A stretch of DNA of 64,000 nt from Tianweitania sp. UT-5YL-CI-8 (GTDB taxonomy: Bacteria > Pseudomonadota > Alphaproteobacteria > Rhizobiales > Rhizobiaceae). Of the stretch, positions 16,264 through 24,724 are shown piece by piece. The notes under the pieces were generated by a model that ran no database searches, was not told where the DNA came from, and saw nothing but the letters and a program-made list of their open reading frames with translations. The stretch covers positions 607,230 to 671,229 of the forward strand of contig NZ_JASCRR010000001.1 in the NCBI RefSeq assembly GCF_030010215.1, in the 5' to 3' direction. Both the position numbers and the translations under genes were made by a program. Numbering within the stretch: position 1 is the first letter of the stretch; each line of letters starts with the position of its first letter.

Positions 16264-17178
16264 ATGGCACGGATGACCACGGCCGAACTGCGCGGTTACC
16301 AGCAGATTTGCGATGAAGACGGAGCGATGATGGTCATCGCCTGCGACCAGCGCGGCGGCATGCGCACGCTTCTCGCCAGCGATCCCGCCGAACAGGCAAG
16401 GATCGGCAATGACGTGCTCGGCCTGACCAAGGCTGACATCGCCAAATATCTGGCTAGCAAGGCCACCTGCGTTCTTGTCGACCCGATCTGCGCGGTGCCG
16501 CAACTCGTCGATGACGGCGTGCTGGACCGCAGCACAGCGCTTCTGATCGGCCTCGATGCGTCGAGCTGGGACACCTCGCCCGAAGGTTACCGCCTGTCCA
16601 ACATGGTCGAGGGCGTCACTGCCCGCCGCGTGCGCGAACTGGGCGGCACGGGCGGCAAGATCATGATCTACCTGCGCTCCGACACACCCGCCGCGAACGT
16701 TGCAAACCTCGCAGTTCTCGACGAGGTCATCGCCGATTTCGCTAGGGAAGACCTGCTTCTAGTGGTCGAGTTCCTGACGTATCAGCTCGAAGGCGAAAGC
16801 AAGGAAGACTACGCCGCGAAGCTGCCCGAACTGATCCAGGGCGGCTCGCGCCTCTGCCTCGACCATGGTTCCAAGCTCCTCAAGATTCCCTATCCGGGTT
16901 CGCCTGAATCCTGCGCGGCGATCACCGCCATGTCTGGTGACGTGCCATGGGCGGTGCTGTCGGCAGGCGTGGATCACAAGACGTTCCTCGGCCAAGTCGA
17001 TACGGCGATGGCCAATGGCGCATCGGGCGTCATTGCCGGCCGCGCGCTGTGGAAGGACTGCATCTCGCTCGACCGCGCGGTCACCCGTGAAAAGCTCGAA
17101 ACGGTTGCCGTTCCGCGCCTGCGTGAAATCCAGGACGTGATTGCCCGTCATCTTTCGTCGCGCAAGCAGGCAGCCTGA
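16264..17178 (+). CDS. Class I tagatose-bisphosphate aldolase-like protein (LacD family)
   Basis: A 304-residue aldolase of the LacD/DeoC-like class I type, which cleaves tagatose 1,6-bisphosphate or a related ketose phosphate to triose phosphates through a Schiff base. ACDQRGGMRTLL lies near residues 27-38 and the likely Schiff-base lysine is in HGSKLLKIPYPGS; the phosphate loop GASGVIAGRALWKD is near the C-terminus. The ATG at 16264 is preceded by GGGAGAAG; the open frame runs 640 bases upstream over the antisense regulator and is not coding there. It is divergent from the SorC gene and 4 bases ahead of the ROK-fusion kinase, so the two form an operon. Related SqiA-type sulfoquinovose aldolases are an alternative. 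Confidence 0.88.
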   Translation: MARMTTAELRGYQQICDEDGAMMVIACDQRGGMRTLLASDPAEQARIGNDVLGLTKADIAKYLASKATCVLVDPICAVPQLVDDGVLDRSTALLIGLDASSWDTSPEGYRLSNMVEGVTARRVRELGGTGGKIMIYLRSDTPAANVANLAVLDEVIADFAREDLLLVVEFLTYQLEGESKEDYAAKLPELIQGGSRLCLDHGSKLLKIPYPGSPESCAAITAMSGDVPWAVLSAGVDHKTFLGQVDTAMANGASGVIAGRALWKDCISLDRAVTREKLETVAVPRLREIQDVIARHLSSRKQAA

Positions 17179-17182
17179 TTTC

Positions 17183-18586
17183 ATGCAGCCCATGGCCGTC
17201 AGCGTCGATATCGGCGGCACCAACCTGCGCGCGGCGCGCGTGGGTAGCGATGGCGCTATCCTGGCGCGGGCCCGCGCCTCCAGCTCGTCTGACCCGCAGG
17301 ACGTGCTGGAGCGGCTCATGGCACTGATCGCCGAGGTCGACCATCCCGATGTCGCAGCCATCGCCATCGGCGTTCCCGGTCGCGTCGATTTCGCCGCGCA
17401 AAAGATAGTGTCGGGCGGGTATGTCGACCTGTCCAAGGTTCCGCTCGCCTCGACCCTCGCCACCCACTTCGCCCGCTCCGTCACCATCGACAACGATGCC
17501 ACCATGGCCCTGCTTGGCGAAGCGGCCTGCGGTGCGGCCCGAGGCGCTAAAAACGTCGTCATGCTGACCATCGGCACTGGCATTGGCGGCGCGATTTTGG
17601 ACAAGGGCGTAGTGCTGCGCGGGCGGATGAGCGCCGGGCAGCTTGGCCATGTCGTCGTCGATCCAAACGGCCTGCACTGCCTATGCGGACGCCGCGGCTG
17701 CGTGGAAACGACGAGCTCCGGCACTGCCTTGCGGCGCCACATCAAGGAGGCCGGCTGGCCCGACGACACCACCGCCCGCCTCCTGCTCGACAAAAGCGCC
17801 GCGGGCGACATTCAGGCGCGCGCGATTCTGGAAGCCTGGGCGGGTCCCCTGCGCCAGGCGCTCGACTCGTTGATCGCAGCCTTCGACCCGGAGCTCATCG
17901 TTCTTGGCGGCGGGCTGGGCCGCGAGGCCGCGGAAGCGTTGAAGCTTATTCCCGTGTCCGCGGGCTGGTATCGGTGTGACGTGGTCGGCGCCGAGCTTGG
18001 CGACGACGCCGGCGTGATCGGGGCCGGCGTGGCGGCGCTGGATGCCTTGCGACCCGGCAAGCGGCTGGTGATGGTCAATGGCGTTCCTGCCAGCGGCAAG
18101 AGCACGGTCGCGAAAAGGCTTTCGGCCGAGACCGGCTGGCCGCTCTTTGCGCTCGACACGGTCAAGAACCCGTTCCTGGCCGAAATCGGCACCGTCGACC
18201 GTCCCTTCAACCGGGTGCTCGGCCGGGCCAGCTACAAGGCAATCTTCGCCCTGATCGAGGAAGCGCCGGCGAACGGCACTTTCATCGTTGATGCATGGTT
18301 CGGCTTCCAGCCGAAAGACATGCTCGAAGTTCTGATTGCGGAATCGGGCATCGCAGAGGTCGTCGAAATCTGGTGCCACGCGGACCCGGATGCGGTGGCC
18401 GGACGCTACCGCAGGCGCGCCAAACGCCGCCTGCCCGGTCATCCCGGCGCTGAATACGCCGACGAATTGCGGGACCTCGCCGCCCGCGCCGAACCCATGC
18501 GGATCGGGCCGGTGTTGGACGTGGATACGGAATGGCCGCTGGACATGGCGCGCGTTCACGCCTTCGTTTCTGGAGTTGCGGAATAG
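17183..18586 (+). CDS. Fusion protein: ROK sugar kinase plus P-loop kinase domain
   Basis: A 467-residue two-domain protein. Residues about 5-290 are a ROK kinase with DIGGTNLRAARVG, a catalytic NDATM, and the zinc site CLCGRRGC. From about residue 295 a second nucleotide-binding domain begins: VNGVPASGKST is a Walker A loop, followed by FALDTVKNPFLAE, an IVDAWFGF strand and an arginine-rich YRRRAKRRLPGHPG lid, resembling gluconate-kinase or chloramphenicol-phosphotransferase folds. Two ATP-using domains could phosphorylate one sugar twice, giving the bisphosphate needed by the aldolase 4 bases upstream. Starts at 17183 or 17192 are both possible. The domain calls are firm, the bisphosphate idea is inference. 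Confidence 0.9.
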   Translation: MQPMAVSVDIGGTNLRAARVGSDGAILARARASSSSDPQDVLERLMALIAEVDHPDVAAIAIGVPGRVDFAAQKIVSGGYVDLSKVPLASTLATHFARSVTIDNDATMALLGEAACGAARGAKNVVMLTIGTGIGGAILDKGVVLRGRMSAGQLGHVVVDPNGLHCLCGRRGCVETTSSGTALRRHIKEAGWPDDTTARLLLDKSAAGDIQARAILEAWAGPLRQALDSLIAAFDPELIVLGGGLGREAAEALKLIPVSAGWYRCDVVGAELGDDAGVIGAGVAALDALRPGKRLVMVNGVPASGKSTVAKRLSAETGWPLFALDTVKNPFLAEIGTVDRPFNRVLGRASYKAIFALIEEAPANGTFIVDAWFGFQPKDMLEVLIAESGIAEVVEIWCHADPDAVAGRYRRRAKRRLPGHPGAEYADELRDLAARAEPMRIGPVLDVDTEWPLDMARVHAFVSGVAE

Positions 18587-18587
18587 T

Positions 18588-18608
18588 CGCGGACATCGCG
18601 CATCCGCG
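18588..18608 (+). terminator. Possible terminator after the ROK-fusion gene
   Basis: CGCGGA (18588-18593) pairs with TCCGCG (18603-18608) across a 9-base loop, starting 2 bases after the stop and followed by CTTGTTTAAT. Short but well placed between convergent genes. Confidence 0.35.
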
Positions 18609-18645
18609 CTTGTTTAATGCCCCTACCAGTCGCGATCGCCCTCAC

Positions 18646-19314
18646 TCATCGCGCGGCGATGCTTGCGACAAGGTCGCTGAACCTCTCACCCTGAATCCCG
18701 ACATGCGCCTGCAGCAGTTTACGAGCGGTTTCACTATCGCCGGCAAAGATTGCTTCGATAATGGCACGATGTTCCGAAAAGGACGTCGACAACCGGTTGT
18801 GGACGCGCAATTGCAAGCGGCGATAAGGGCGCAAGCGCCGATGCAATTGGGCGCACTGCTCCGCAAGGTAGTCGCTTCGGCTTGCCGCATAGATCGCCTT
18901 ATGAAACTCCTCGTTATCGTAATAATAAGCATCGCTGTCACCAGCGCCGGCCGACCGTTCGCAGCGGTCGTGGGCTGATGCAATCGCCTTACGGGAATCA
19001 TCGTCCAATCGTCGAGCGGCGAGCGAGCCGGCGAGACCCTCAAGTTCGGCCATGACCTCGAACATCTCGTAGACCCGGCGCGGCGGTAGGTCGACAACCA
19101 CCGCACTGCGGCGGGGGCGGATTTCTATCAGCCCGATGGCGCCGAGCTGAATCAACGCCTCTCGCACCGGGGTACGCGACACGCCGAAGCGATTGGCCAG
19201 AACCATCTCATCCAGGCGAGTACCGGGTCTGAACTCATTGGAAAGTATGGCGTTTTCGATCTCATCTCGCAGCCACCGGCCGACATTTTCAGACATCCGC
19301 TCGACTTCCGTCAT
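18646..19314 (-). CDS. matR: GntR/FCD family regulator, MatR-type
   Basis: A 222-residue repressor: an N-terminal winged helix (EFRPGTRLDEMVLANRFGVSRTPVREALIQL) and a C-terminal FCD ligand domain with the metal-site pattern YYDNEEFHKAIY...HRAIIEAI. It is divergent from matAB with a 137-base gap holding a TGTATACA palindrome, the core of the operator described for MatR in Rhizobium leguminosarum bv. trifolii. It therefore most likely represses malonate catabolism and is relieved by malonate or malonyl-CoA. The gene name rests on position and family, not on a comparison. Confidence 0.85.
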   Translation of the reverse strand: MTEVERMSENVGRWLRDEIENAILSNEFRPGTRLDEMVLANRFGVSRTPVREALIQLGAIGLIEIRPRRSAVVVDLPPRRVYEMFEVMAELEGLAGSLAARRLDDDSRKAIASAHDRCERSAGAGDSDAYYYDNEEFHKAIYAASRSDYLAEQCAQLHRRLRPYRRLQLRVHNRLSTSFSEHRAIIEAIFAGDSETARKLLQAHVGIQGERFSDLVASIAAR

Positions 19315-19328
19315 ACAAAACTTGGATT

Positions 19329-19345
19329 TCTGTATACAATTTCAT
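19329..19345. promoter_or_regulatory. Candidate MatR operator
   Basis: TGTATACA at 19331-19338 is a perfect 8-base palindrome, followed by a degenerate second copy GCGTACAA at 19353-19360. It lies between divergent matR and matA, 115 bases ahead of the matA start. The same core is at 51145-51152 next to another GntR gene. Confidence 0.55.
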
Positions 19346-19451
19346 TGCGTTTGCGTACAAATTCTAAGATACTGGATGGTAGCGATGTGTCAAGCCAAGG
19401 GAGGGAGCTACTCTTGGTCTAATCAATTGGACTAGAAGCGAGGAGAATGGC

Positions 19452-20876
19452 ATGGCTGAGACTTCTTTCTTCACCGACATGCTGCAAAGCATAACGGATC
19501 GCGGACGCCAGCTTCTTTTTTCCGGTTCCAGAACCACTCAGGCGGCAGCCGAAGTCGATCTTCGGACACTGTGCGACATGCTTCTATCCAGCCGCGGCGA
19601 AGCTTCTGGCATGGCGATTGCGGCAGAAATTTTGGAGCGCTGGAGCGCGCTTTCCTGCGACGACGCGCAGTCATTTCTTTATATGCTCTATGAGAATTTC
19701 GGACCTGACGAGGCAGACCTCGAAACTGCGATCGACCGCTACAGAACTGAGAAGAATTCCGCTGCGGTGATTGCCCTTCACCACGCGGCGGAGCCGCGAC
19801 GCCAAGAACTTCTGCGAAGGCTGAACTATGCGCCAAACGGCACGGCCAAGCTGGTCCGAATGCGCGAGCGGTTTCTCGCTACCAATGCAAAAACCGCAGA
19901 ATATGAGGCGCTCGACGCCGACTTCGTTCATCTTTTCGGCTCCTGGTTCAATCGCGGCTTTCTTACACTCCGGCCGATAGATTGGACGACGCCGGCATAT
20001 ATTCTCGAAAAAATCATCCAGTACGAGGCTGTGCATGAAATCGCCGGCTGGGACGAACTCCGCCGTCGCATGGCGCCGGCGGACCGCCGCTGTTTCGCGT
20101 TCTTCCACCCTCGATTGGCTGACGAACCGCTCGTTTTCGTGGAGGTGGCTCTAACCCGTTCCGTGCCGGGAGCGATCAAGAACCTTCTCGACGAGGGCAG
20201 AGAGCAGATCGCCGCCGACGAGGCGACCACGGCTGTCTTCTACTCGATTTCCAACTGCCAGGACGGCTTGCGTGGGATATCTTTCGGCAATTTCCTGATC
20301 AAGCAGGTAGTCGAAGACCTGCGCAAGGACTTGCCGGGCCTGAGGAATTTCGTCACCCTATCGCCGGTTCCGGGATTTGCCCGGTGGATATTCCAGGCGC
20401 GCGCCGGGACCGTCGATCCGCTTCTGTCGGATACGGCTCAGCAAACCTTGATGCTTCTGGACGACCCGAACTGGACCAAAGACGAGAGCGTCAGCACCGA
20501 AATCGAGCGCGTGCTGATACCGCTTGCGGCACGCTATTTCCTGACCGAGCGAACCGCGGAAAACCGGCCGGTCGATCCGGTGGCGCGCTTCCATCTTGGA
20601 AACGGTGCTCGGCTGGAAAAACTGAATTTCCTGGGCGATCGCTCACCCAAAGCGATGAGTCAGGCGCACGGTCTGATGGTCAACTACGTCTACAAGCTCG
20701 ACGATATCGTTGCCAACCACGAGGCACTGGCGCAACGCGGCGAGGTTGCCGCCTCTCCCTCCGTCAAAAACTTGCTCAACGAGACCGATGAGGGCCGACG
20801 CGCCGGCAATGGCAATCAGGGTTCGAGAGCATTCGCACAGATCAAGAATTCGACGTTGGGAGGAGGAAGAAAATGA
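19452..20876 (+). CDS. matA: Malonyl-CoA decarboxylase
   Basis: A 474-residue cytoplasmic enzyme converting malonyl-CoA to acetyl-CoA and CO2. The all-helical N-terminal oligomerisation part is followed by the acyltransferase-like catalytic domain. FFHPRLADEPLVFVEVALTR is a family hallmark, the catalytic serine lies in LSPVPGFARW (about residue 303) and the catalytic histidine in RFHLGNGARLEKLNF (about 380). The ATG at 19452 has a GAGGAG site 7 bases upstream. The stop overlaps the matB start (ATGA), so expression is coupled. Together with MatB it allows growth on malonate, a compound abundant in legume nodules. Confidence 0.96.
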   Translation: MAETSFFTDMLQSITDRGRQLLFSGSRTTQAAAEVDLRTLCDMLLSSRGEASGMAIAAEILERWSALSCDDAQSFLYMLYENFGPDEADLETAIDRYRTEKNSAAVIALHHAAEPRRQELLRRLNYAPNGTAKLVRMRERFLATNAKTAEYEALDADFVHLFGSWFNRGFLTLRPIDWTTPAYILEKIIQYEAVHEIAGWDELRRRMAPADRRCFAFFHPRLADEPLVFVEVALTRSVPGAIKNLLDEGREQIAADEATTAVFYSISNCQDGLRGISFGNFLIKQVVEDLRKDLPGLRNFVTLSPVPGFARWIFQARAGTVDPLLSDTAQQTLMLLDDPNWTKDESVSTEIERVLIPLAARYFLTERTAENRPVDPVARFHLGNGARLEKLNFLGDRSPKAMSQAHGLMVNYVYKLDDIVANHEALAQRGEVAASPSVKNLLNETDEGRRAGNGNQGSRAFAQIKNSTLGGGRK

Positions 20877-22387
20877 GCAACCATCTTTTCGATGCGATCC
20901 GGGCCGCAGCACCGGGTGACGTGCCGTTCCTCCATGTCAACGGAAGCCGCACATGGACTTACGATGACGCGTTGGCCCTGTCGGGGCGCATGGCGAATGC
21001 GTTGGAAACGCTTGGCGTCCGCCCAGGCGACCGGGTGGCGGTGCAGGTCGAGAAATGTGCGGAGGCGCTGATCCTCTATCTCGCCTGCGTCCGCAGTGGC
21101 GCCATTTATCTGCCGCTCAACATCGCCTACACGCTGACCGAGCTCGATTATTTCATCGGCGATGCCGAGCCCAAGCTGGTGGTGGTTTCGTCGTCAGCGC
21201 GAGACGGCATTGAGCTGGTGGCAAAGCCGCACGGTGCGATGGTCGAGACCCTCGACGATGACGGCACGGGCTCTCTGCTCGATCTCGCACGAGAGGAGCC
21301 GGCCGACTTCAGCAACGCTCAGCGCTCCGAAGACGATCTTGCGGCAATCCTTTATACGTCTGGAACGACGGGACGCTCTAAGGGGGCGATGCTCAGTCAC
21401 GGCAATCTTCTGTCGAATGCGTTGGCACTCAAAGACTATTGGCGCGTCACCAGCGACGATCGGCTGATCCACGCTCTGCCGATTTTCCACACACATGGCC
21501 TGTTCGTCTCCACCAACGTCTCGCTGCTCGCCGGCGCATCGATGTTCCTTCTGTCGAAATTCGACCCTGAGGTCGTTCTGTCGCTGATGCCGAAGGCGAC
21601 GATGCTGATGGGTGTGCCCACATTTTACGTGCGCCTGTTGCAAAGCCCGCGGCTAGACAGGCAGGCGACCGCCAACATCCGCCTTTTCATTTCCGGTTCG
21701 GCACCCCTGCTCGCCGAAACGCACACCGAGTTCCAAGCCAGGACCGGTCATGCGATCCTCGAGCGCTACGGCATGACCGAAACCAACATGAACACGTCTA
21801 ACCCCTACGAGGGAAAGAGGATCGCAGGAACGGTCGGCTTTCCGCTGCCGGGCGTGGCGGTGCGCGTCACCGATCCTGCAAGCGGCGCAGTGCTGCCGCA
21901 GGATGAAACCGGCATGATCGAGATCAAAGGGCCGAACGTCTTCAAGGGTTACTGGCGGATGCCGGAGAAGACTGCTGCGGAATTTACCGCGGATGGGTTT
22001 TTCATCAGCGGCGACCTCGGCAAGATCGATGGAGAAGGCTACGTCCACATTGTCGGACGCAGCAAAGACCTCGTAATCTCAGGCGGGTACAACATTTATC
22101 CGAAGGAAGTCGAAACCGAGATCGACCAGATCGAGGGTGTGGTCGAAAGTGCCGTGATAGGCGTTCCGCATCCCGACTTCGGCGAGGGCGTGACAGCTGT
22201 CGTCGTATGCAAGCCAAACGCTGCGGTGGATGAGAAGACCATAGCCGCAGCATTGCAAGACCGTCTTGCGCGCTACAAGCAACCCAAGCGGATCATCTTC
22301 GCCGACGACCTTCCGCGCAATACGATGGGCAAAGTTCAGAAGAACATCCTTCGGCAGCAATATGCCGACCTCTACGCCACCTGGTGA
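20873..22387 (+). CDS. matB: Malonyl-CoA synthetase (AMP-forming)
   Basis: A 504-residue acyl-activating enzyme that joins malonate to CoA using ATP. The AMP-binding motif ILYTSGTTGRSKGAMLSHGN is followed by the adenylate motif RYGMTETNMNTSNPYEGKR, in which the MTETNMN core and the following Arg are typical of MatB malonate recognition. The C-terminal hinge and lysine are in GRSKDLVISGGYNIYPKEVE and LPRNTMGKVQK. GGAGGAGGAAG precedes the ATG. It follows matA by overlap. The usual third gene, the matC dicarboxylate carrier, is absent; after this gene the sequence degenerates. Confidence 0.96.
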   Translation: MSNHLFDAIRAAAPGDVPFLHVNGSRTWTYDDALALSGRMANALETLGVRPGDRVAVQVEKCAEALILYLACVRSGAIYLPLNIAYTLTELDYFIGDAEPKLVVVSSSARDGIELVAKPHGAMVETLDDDGTGSLLDLAREEPADFSNAQRSEDDLAAILYTSGTTGRSKGAMLSHGNLLSNALALKDYWRVTSDDRLIHALPIFHTHGLFVSTNVSLLAGASMFLLSKFDPEVVLSLMPKATMLMGVPTFYVRLLQSPRLDRQATANIRLFISGSAPLLAETHTEFQARTGHAILERYGMTETNMNTSNPYEGKRIAGTVGFPLPGVAVRVTDPASGAVLPQDETGMIEIKGPNVFKGYWRMPEKTAAEFTADGFFISGDLGKIDGEGYVHIVGRSKDLVISGGYNIYPKEVETEIDQIEGVVESAVIGVPHPDFGEGVTAVVVCKPNAAVDEKTIAAALQDRLARYKQPKRIIFADDLPRNTMGKVQKNILRQQYADLYATW

Positions 22388-22485
22388 CATAACGAGCCGG
22401 CCTCTATTCGCGCCGTTTGGCGTGGTGGTGGCGGCACGGAAGCGTCAGGCGCGCGCCCGTCGAACCGTGAACGATGCCCTAATCG

Positions 22486-22620
22486 TTAAGGCCCGAGGCG
22501 TTCGATCGAAATCACGGCCTTCGGTTTGTATTCCTCGACGATCTCCTTGGCCCAGCGTGACGCCTTTTCGCGGTCGGTCGGGGCGGTGATCACGCGCCGC
22601 CCCGGTCGCATTACAACGCC
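22486..22620 (-). pseudogene. Fragment resembling DUF4392 (D-glutamate cyclase-like) protein
   Basis: A 44-codon open stretch on the minus strand ends EIVEEYKPKAVISIERLGP and then a stop. The AVISIERLGP ending resembles the substrate loop of DUF4392/glutamate cyclase proteins, which normally continue for another 150 residues. No start or remaining domain is visible. Treat as a remnant; recognition is from memory and weak. Confidence 0.35.
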
Positions 22621-22985
22621 GGATTTCAGCCAATTATTAAGTTGATTTCAGACGAACCATCGGCTGCGGTCAAATACAAAATCCGCATGCACTTATATGC
22701 TGACGTTATGCGTGCTGCCGCAAATCCAACCAGGATTATGCACAATTTCCCGGCACGCTATTCCGTTCAGGACTAAAGCCAAGGGATGACAGCCGAACTT
22801 ACCTGCATGCCGAAAGTGAGCTGACAACACGCCTCTCCTCAACGAAAAGCCTTGGAGGCGTCACAACCACTATCATAGCGGAACGAGCGCTGAGCTGTTG
22901 TTCATCTCGCAGAAGTTTGAGCGGACCAGTTCTGTTTCAGGGAAACTTGACTTTAACTGTCCTGCCGAACGAGCTGAGGACAAGG
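22621..22985. other. Non-coding stretch, nothing recognised
   Basis: About 365 bases downstream of matB and the DUF4392-like fragment. It is visibly more AT-rich than neighbouring genes, with short open frames that match no family I know. No hairpin or promoter could be supported. Confidence 0.4.
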
Positions 22986-23112
22986 ATGCAACTGCCGATC
23001 AAAGCGATTTTTGTCATTCGTGCCGCGCGCGAGGCAGGATTTCGCGCGCTGCGGAAGAGTCGAGAGTGACCCCGTCGGCAGTCAGCCAGCGGATTCAGCA
23101 GGTTGAGATGGC
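22986..23112 (+). pseudogene. LysR regulator N-terminal remnant
   Basis: ATG at 22986 begins MQLPIKAIFVIRAAREAGFRA, and after a frameshift the sequence reads AAEESRVTPSAVSQRIQQVE, the classic LysR helix-turn-helix. The two parts are in different frames and the ligand domain is missing: after about 23112 the sequence runs into the end of the host-attachment gene. This is the first 40 codons of a dead LysR gene. Confidence 0.7.
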
Positions 23113-23155
23113 GACGTTGCCGCCATCTGCACCTTGCTCTCGAGCTACGGGCTGG

Positions 23156-23557
23156 TCACCCCGCCACAAGGGCCTTTTCGATGTCGGAAACCGAATGGCC
23201 CGTGAGGTCTTTCGCGATTTCGCCGAGAAGAATGGCGGAGAGCGCCTTGTGATAATGTTTGCGCATCTCGCCAAGCGCGCGGGGTGCTGCGACGATCACC
23301 AATTTCTCGATCTTGCCGCTGAGTGCCTTCTGATTGAGGTCGCGAACGATACCTGCTGAAAACTGGTCTTCCTCAACCTGTCCATGATCCGGATTGGCAG
23401 CGCTGGCCTGTCGGCCCGTGCTCGTGCCCGGATCCGTGTCAACGGCGTCGGATGGGACCGCGACCAGCTTCAACCCCGCCTCATCGCCCGTATTGCGAAA
23501 CAGGTTGAATTTTTCGCCGTCAGCGACGGCGATTGTCGTGCCTTTGGGTAGCATCAT
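23156..23557 (-). CDS. Host attachment family protein
   Basis: A 133-residue protein of the family annotated as required for attachment to host cells (Host_attach), first named from Agrobacterium. Recognisable are the opening TTIAVADGEKFNLFRN, the central ASAANPDHGQVEEDQFSAGIVRDLN and VIVAAPRALGEMRKHYHKAL. No signal peptide or membrane segment is seen, and the fold resembles baeRF/eRF1-like domains, so a direct adhesin role is doubtful. It lies between two broken genes, 148 bases after the FAD-oxidoreductase remnant on the same strand, but looks intact itself. Function unknown. Confidence 0.82.
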   Translation of the reverse strand: MMLPKGTTIAVADGEKFNLFRNTGDEAGLKLVAVPSDAVDTDPGTSTGRQASAANPDHGQVEEDQFSAGIVRDLNQKALSGKIEKLVIVAAPRALGEMRKHYHKALSAILLGEIAKDLTGHSVSDIEKALVAG

Positions 23558-23704
23558 GGGAAAACTCCAGATTATCGCAAAGCCGAAGGCCTGCGGAGTG
23601 GGTCAACTGCCGCGCAGGGAACAAGTTCCGTCAGAAGCCAAAGCAGCCGTTGGGGTATTGACGCGCAGGTGTCAGAGATACCGCCTTCCAACAGCCGGCA
23701 GGTC

Positions 23705-24494
23705 TCAGCGTCCGGAATTCATGAAGCTCAGGGCAGCATGAACCTGTGAAACAACGGCTGCGCCTTCGCCGACGGCGGCGGCGACCCGCTTGGTCGACCC
23801 TGCTCTGACATCGCCGATCGCAAAGACATTCGGCAGACTTGTCTCCAGCGGCAGCGGCTTGCGGGTGAAGCCGCAATGCGGGTCGAACGACTGGCCGGTG
23901 ATGATGAAACCCTTTTCGTCGGTATGGACCCGGTCGCAAATCCAGCCCGCATTTGGATCGGCTCCGATGAAGAGAAAAAGATGGTGCAAGGCAGGCGCCG
24001 GTCGCTGCCATACAGTCGGTTTCGTAGAGTTGCCGCAGCGAGGCCGGAGTCCGGATCGCCATCGATCGCAACCACTTCGCAGTGCACATGCAGTTCGACA
24101 TTGGGAAGAGCCCTGATCCGGTCGATCAAATATTGCGACATCGTCTCTTCGAGAGCGCGGCGGACGATGAGATGCAGTGTCCGCACTTGCGGCGCCAGGA
24201 AAACGATCGCCTGCCCGGCCGAATTGCCGCCACCAACCAGGGCCACCTCTTCACCCGCGCAAAGCTTTGCCTCGATCGGCGAAGCCCAGTAGGAAACGCC
24301 ATTGCCCTCGAACGTTCCGATCTCAGCGATGCTTGGCCGCCGATAGCGGGCACCCGATGCGATCACGACACTGCGCGCGGTCACCGACTTGCCGCCGGCA
24401 AGTCCAGCGTCAGCGCACCATCGTCAACCTTCGGCGCCACAAGCCTGCTGACCTCGACCGGCAAGACCAGTTGGCGCGCACTAAGATCTGCCAT
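23705..24494 (-). pseudogene. Thioredoxin-reductase-like FAD oxidoreductase, frameshifted and 5'-truncated
   Basis: Reading leftward from 24494, MADLSARQLVLPVEVSRLVAP continues to DLAGGKSV only after a frameshift near 24400, then TARSVVIASGARYRRPSI and the NAD-binding motif VALVGGGNSAGQA. A second frameshift near 23980 moves to FIGADPNAGWICD...VFAIGDVRAGSTKRVAAAVGEGA, the FAD-binding C-terminal end. The N-terminal FAD motif GxGxxG (about 80-100 residues) is missing. Intact relatives fuse a cyclic-nucleotide domain to TrxB. Two indels and the missing front make it non-functional unless the sequence has errors. Confidence 0.8.
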
Positions 24495-24602
24495 CGGTTC
24501 TCCTTATCCCAAGATGGGTGCCAATATCTCGGGAAGGCGTTTCGGCATGATCGAACCCGCCGACCCAGGCCCTGCCCCCGAAGAGTTGGAAATCGGCAAC
24601 TC

Positions 24603-24703
24603 CTAGAGCGCCGTGCGTCCATTAGGACGCGCAAAGGACGCTCTAAGTTATTGACTTTGCGCGTCATGCTTCCGAAAATCTATTCCGATTTTCGGGCCGA
24701 TGC
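24603..24703. repeat. Palindromic intergenic element of the rhizobial RIME/mosaic type
   Basis: Two stem-loops lie side by side. The first pairs TAGAGCG (24604-24610) with CGCTCTA (24639-24645) and GCGTCC (24615-24620) with GGACGC (24625-24630). The second pairs CCGAAAATC (24672-24680) with GATTTTCGG (24687-24695). Similar paired palindromes occur in many copies between genes in Rhizobium and Mesorhizobium genomes. It is just downstream of the rsgA stop, where it could also act as terminator. Confidence 0.65.
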
Positions 24704-24724
24704 TGTAGGGCTGAATATCTACCT

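Noticed and set aside
16759..17811. 350-codon minus-strand frame over the aldolase and kinase genes
   Set aside because: Crosses two well-supported genes on the other strand and shows no domain.
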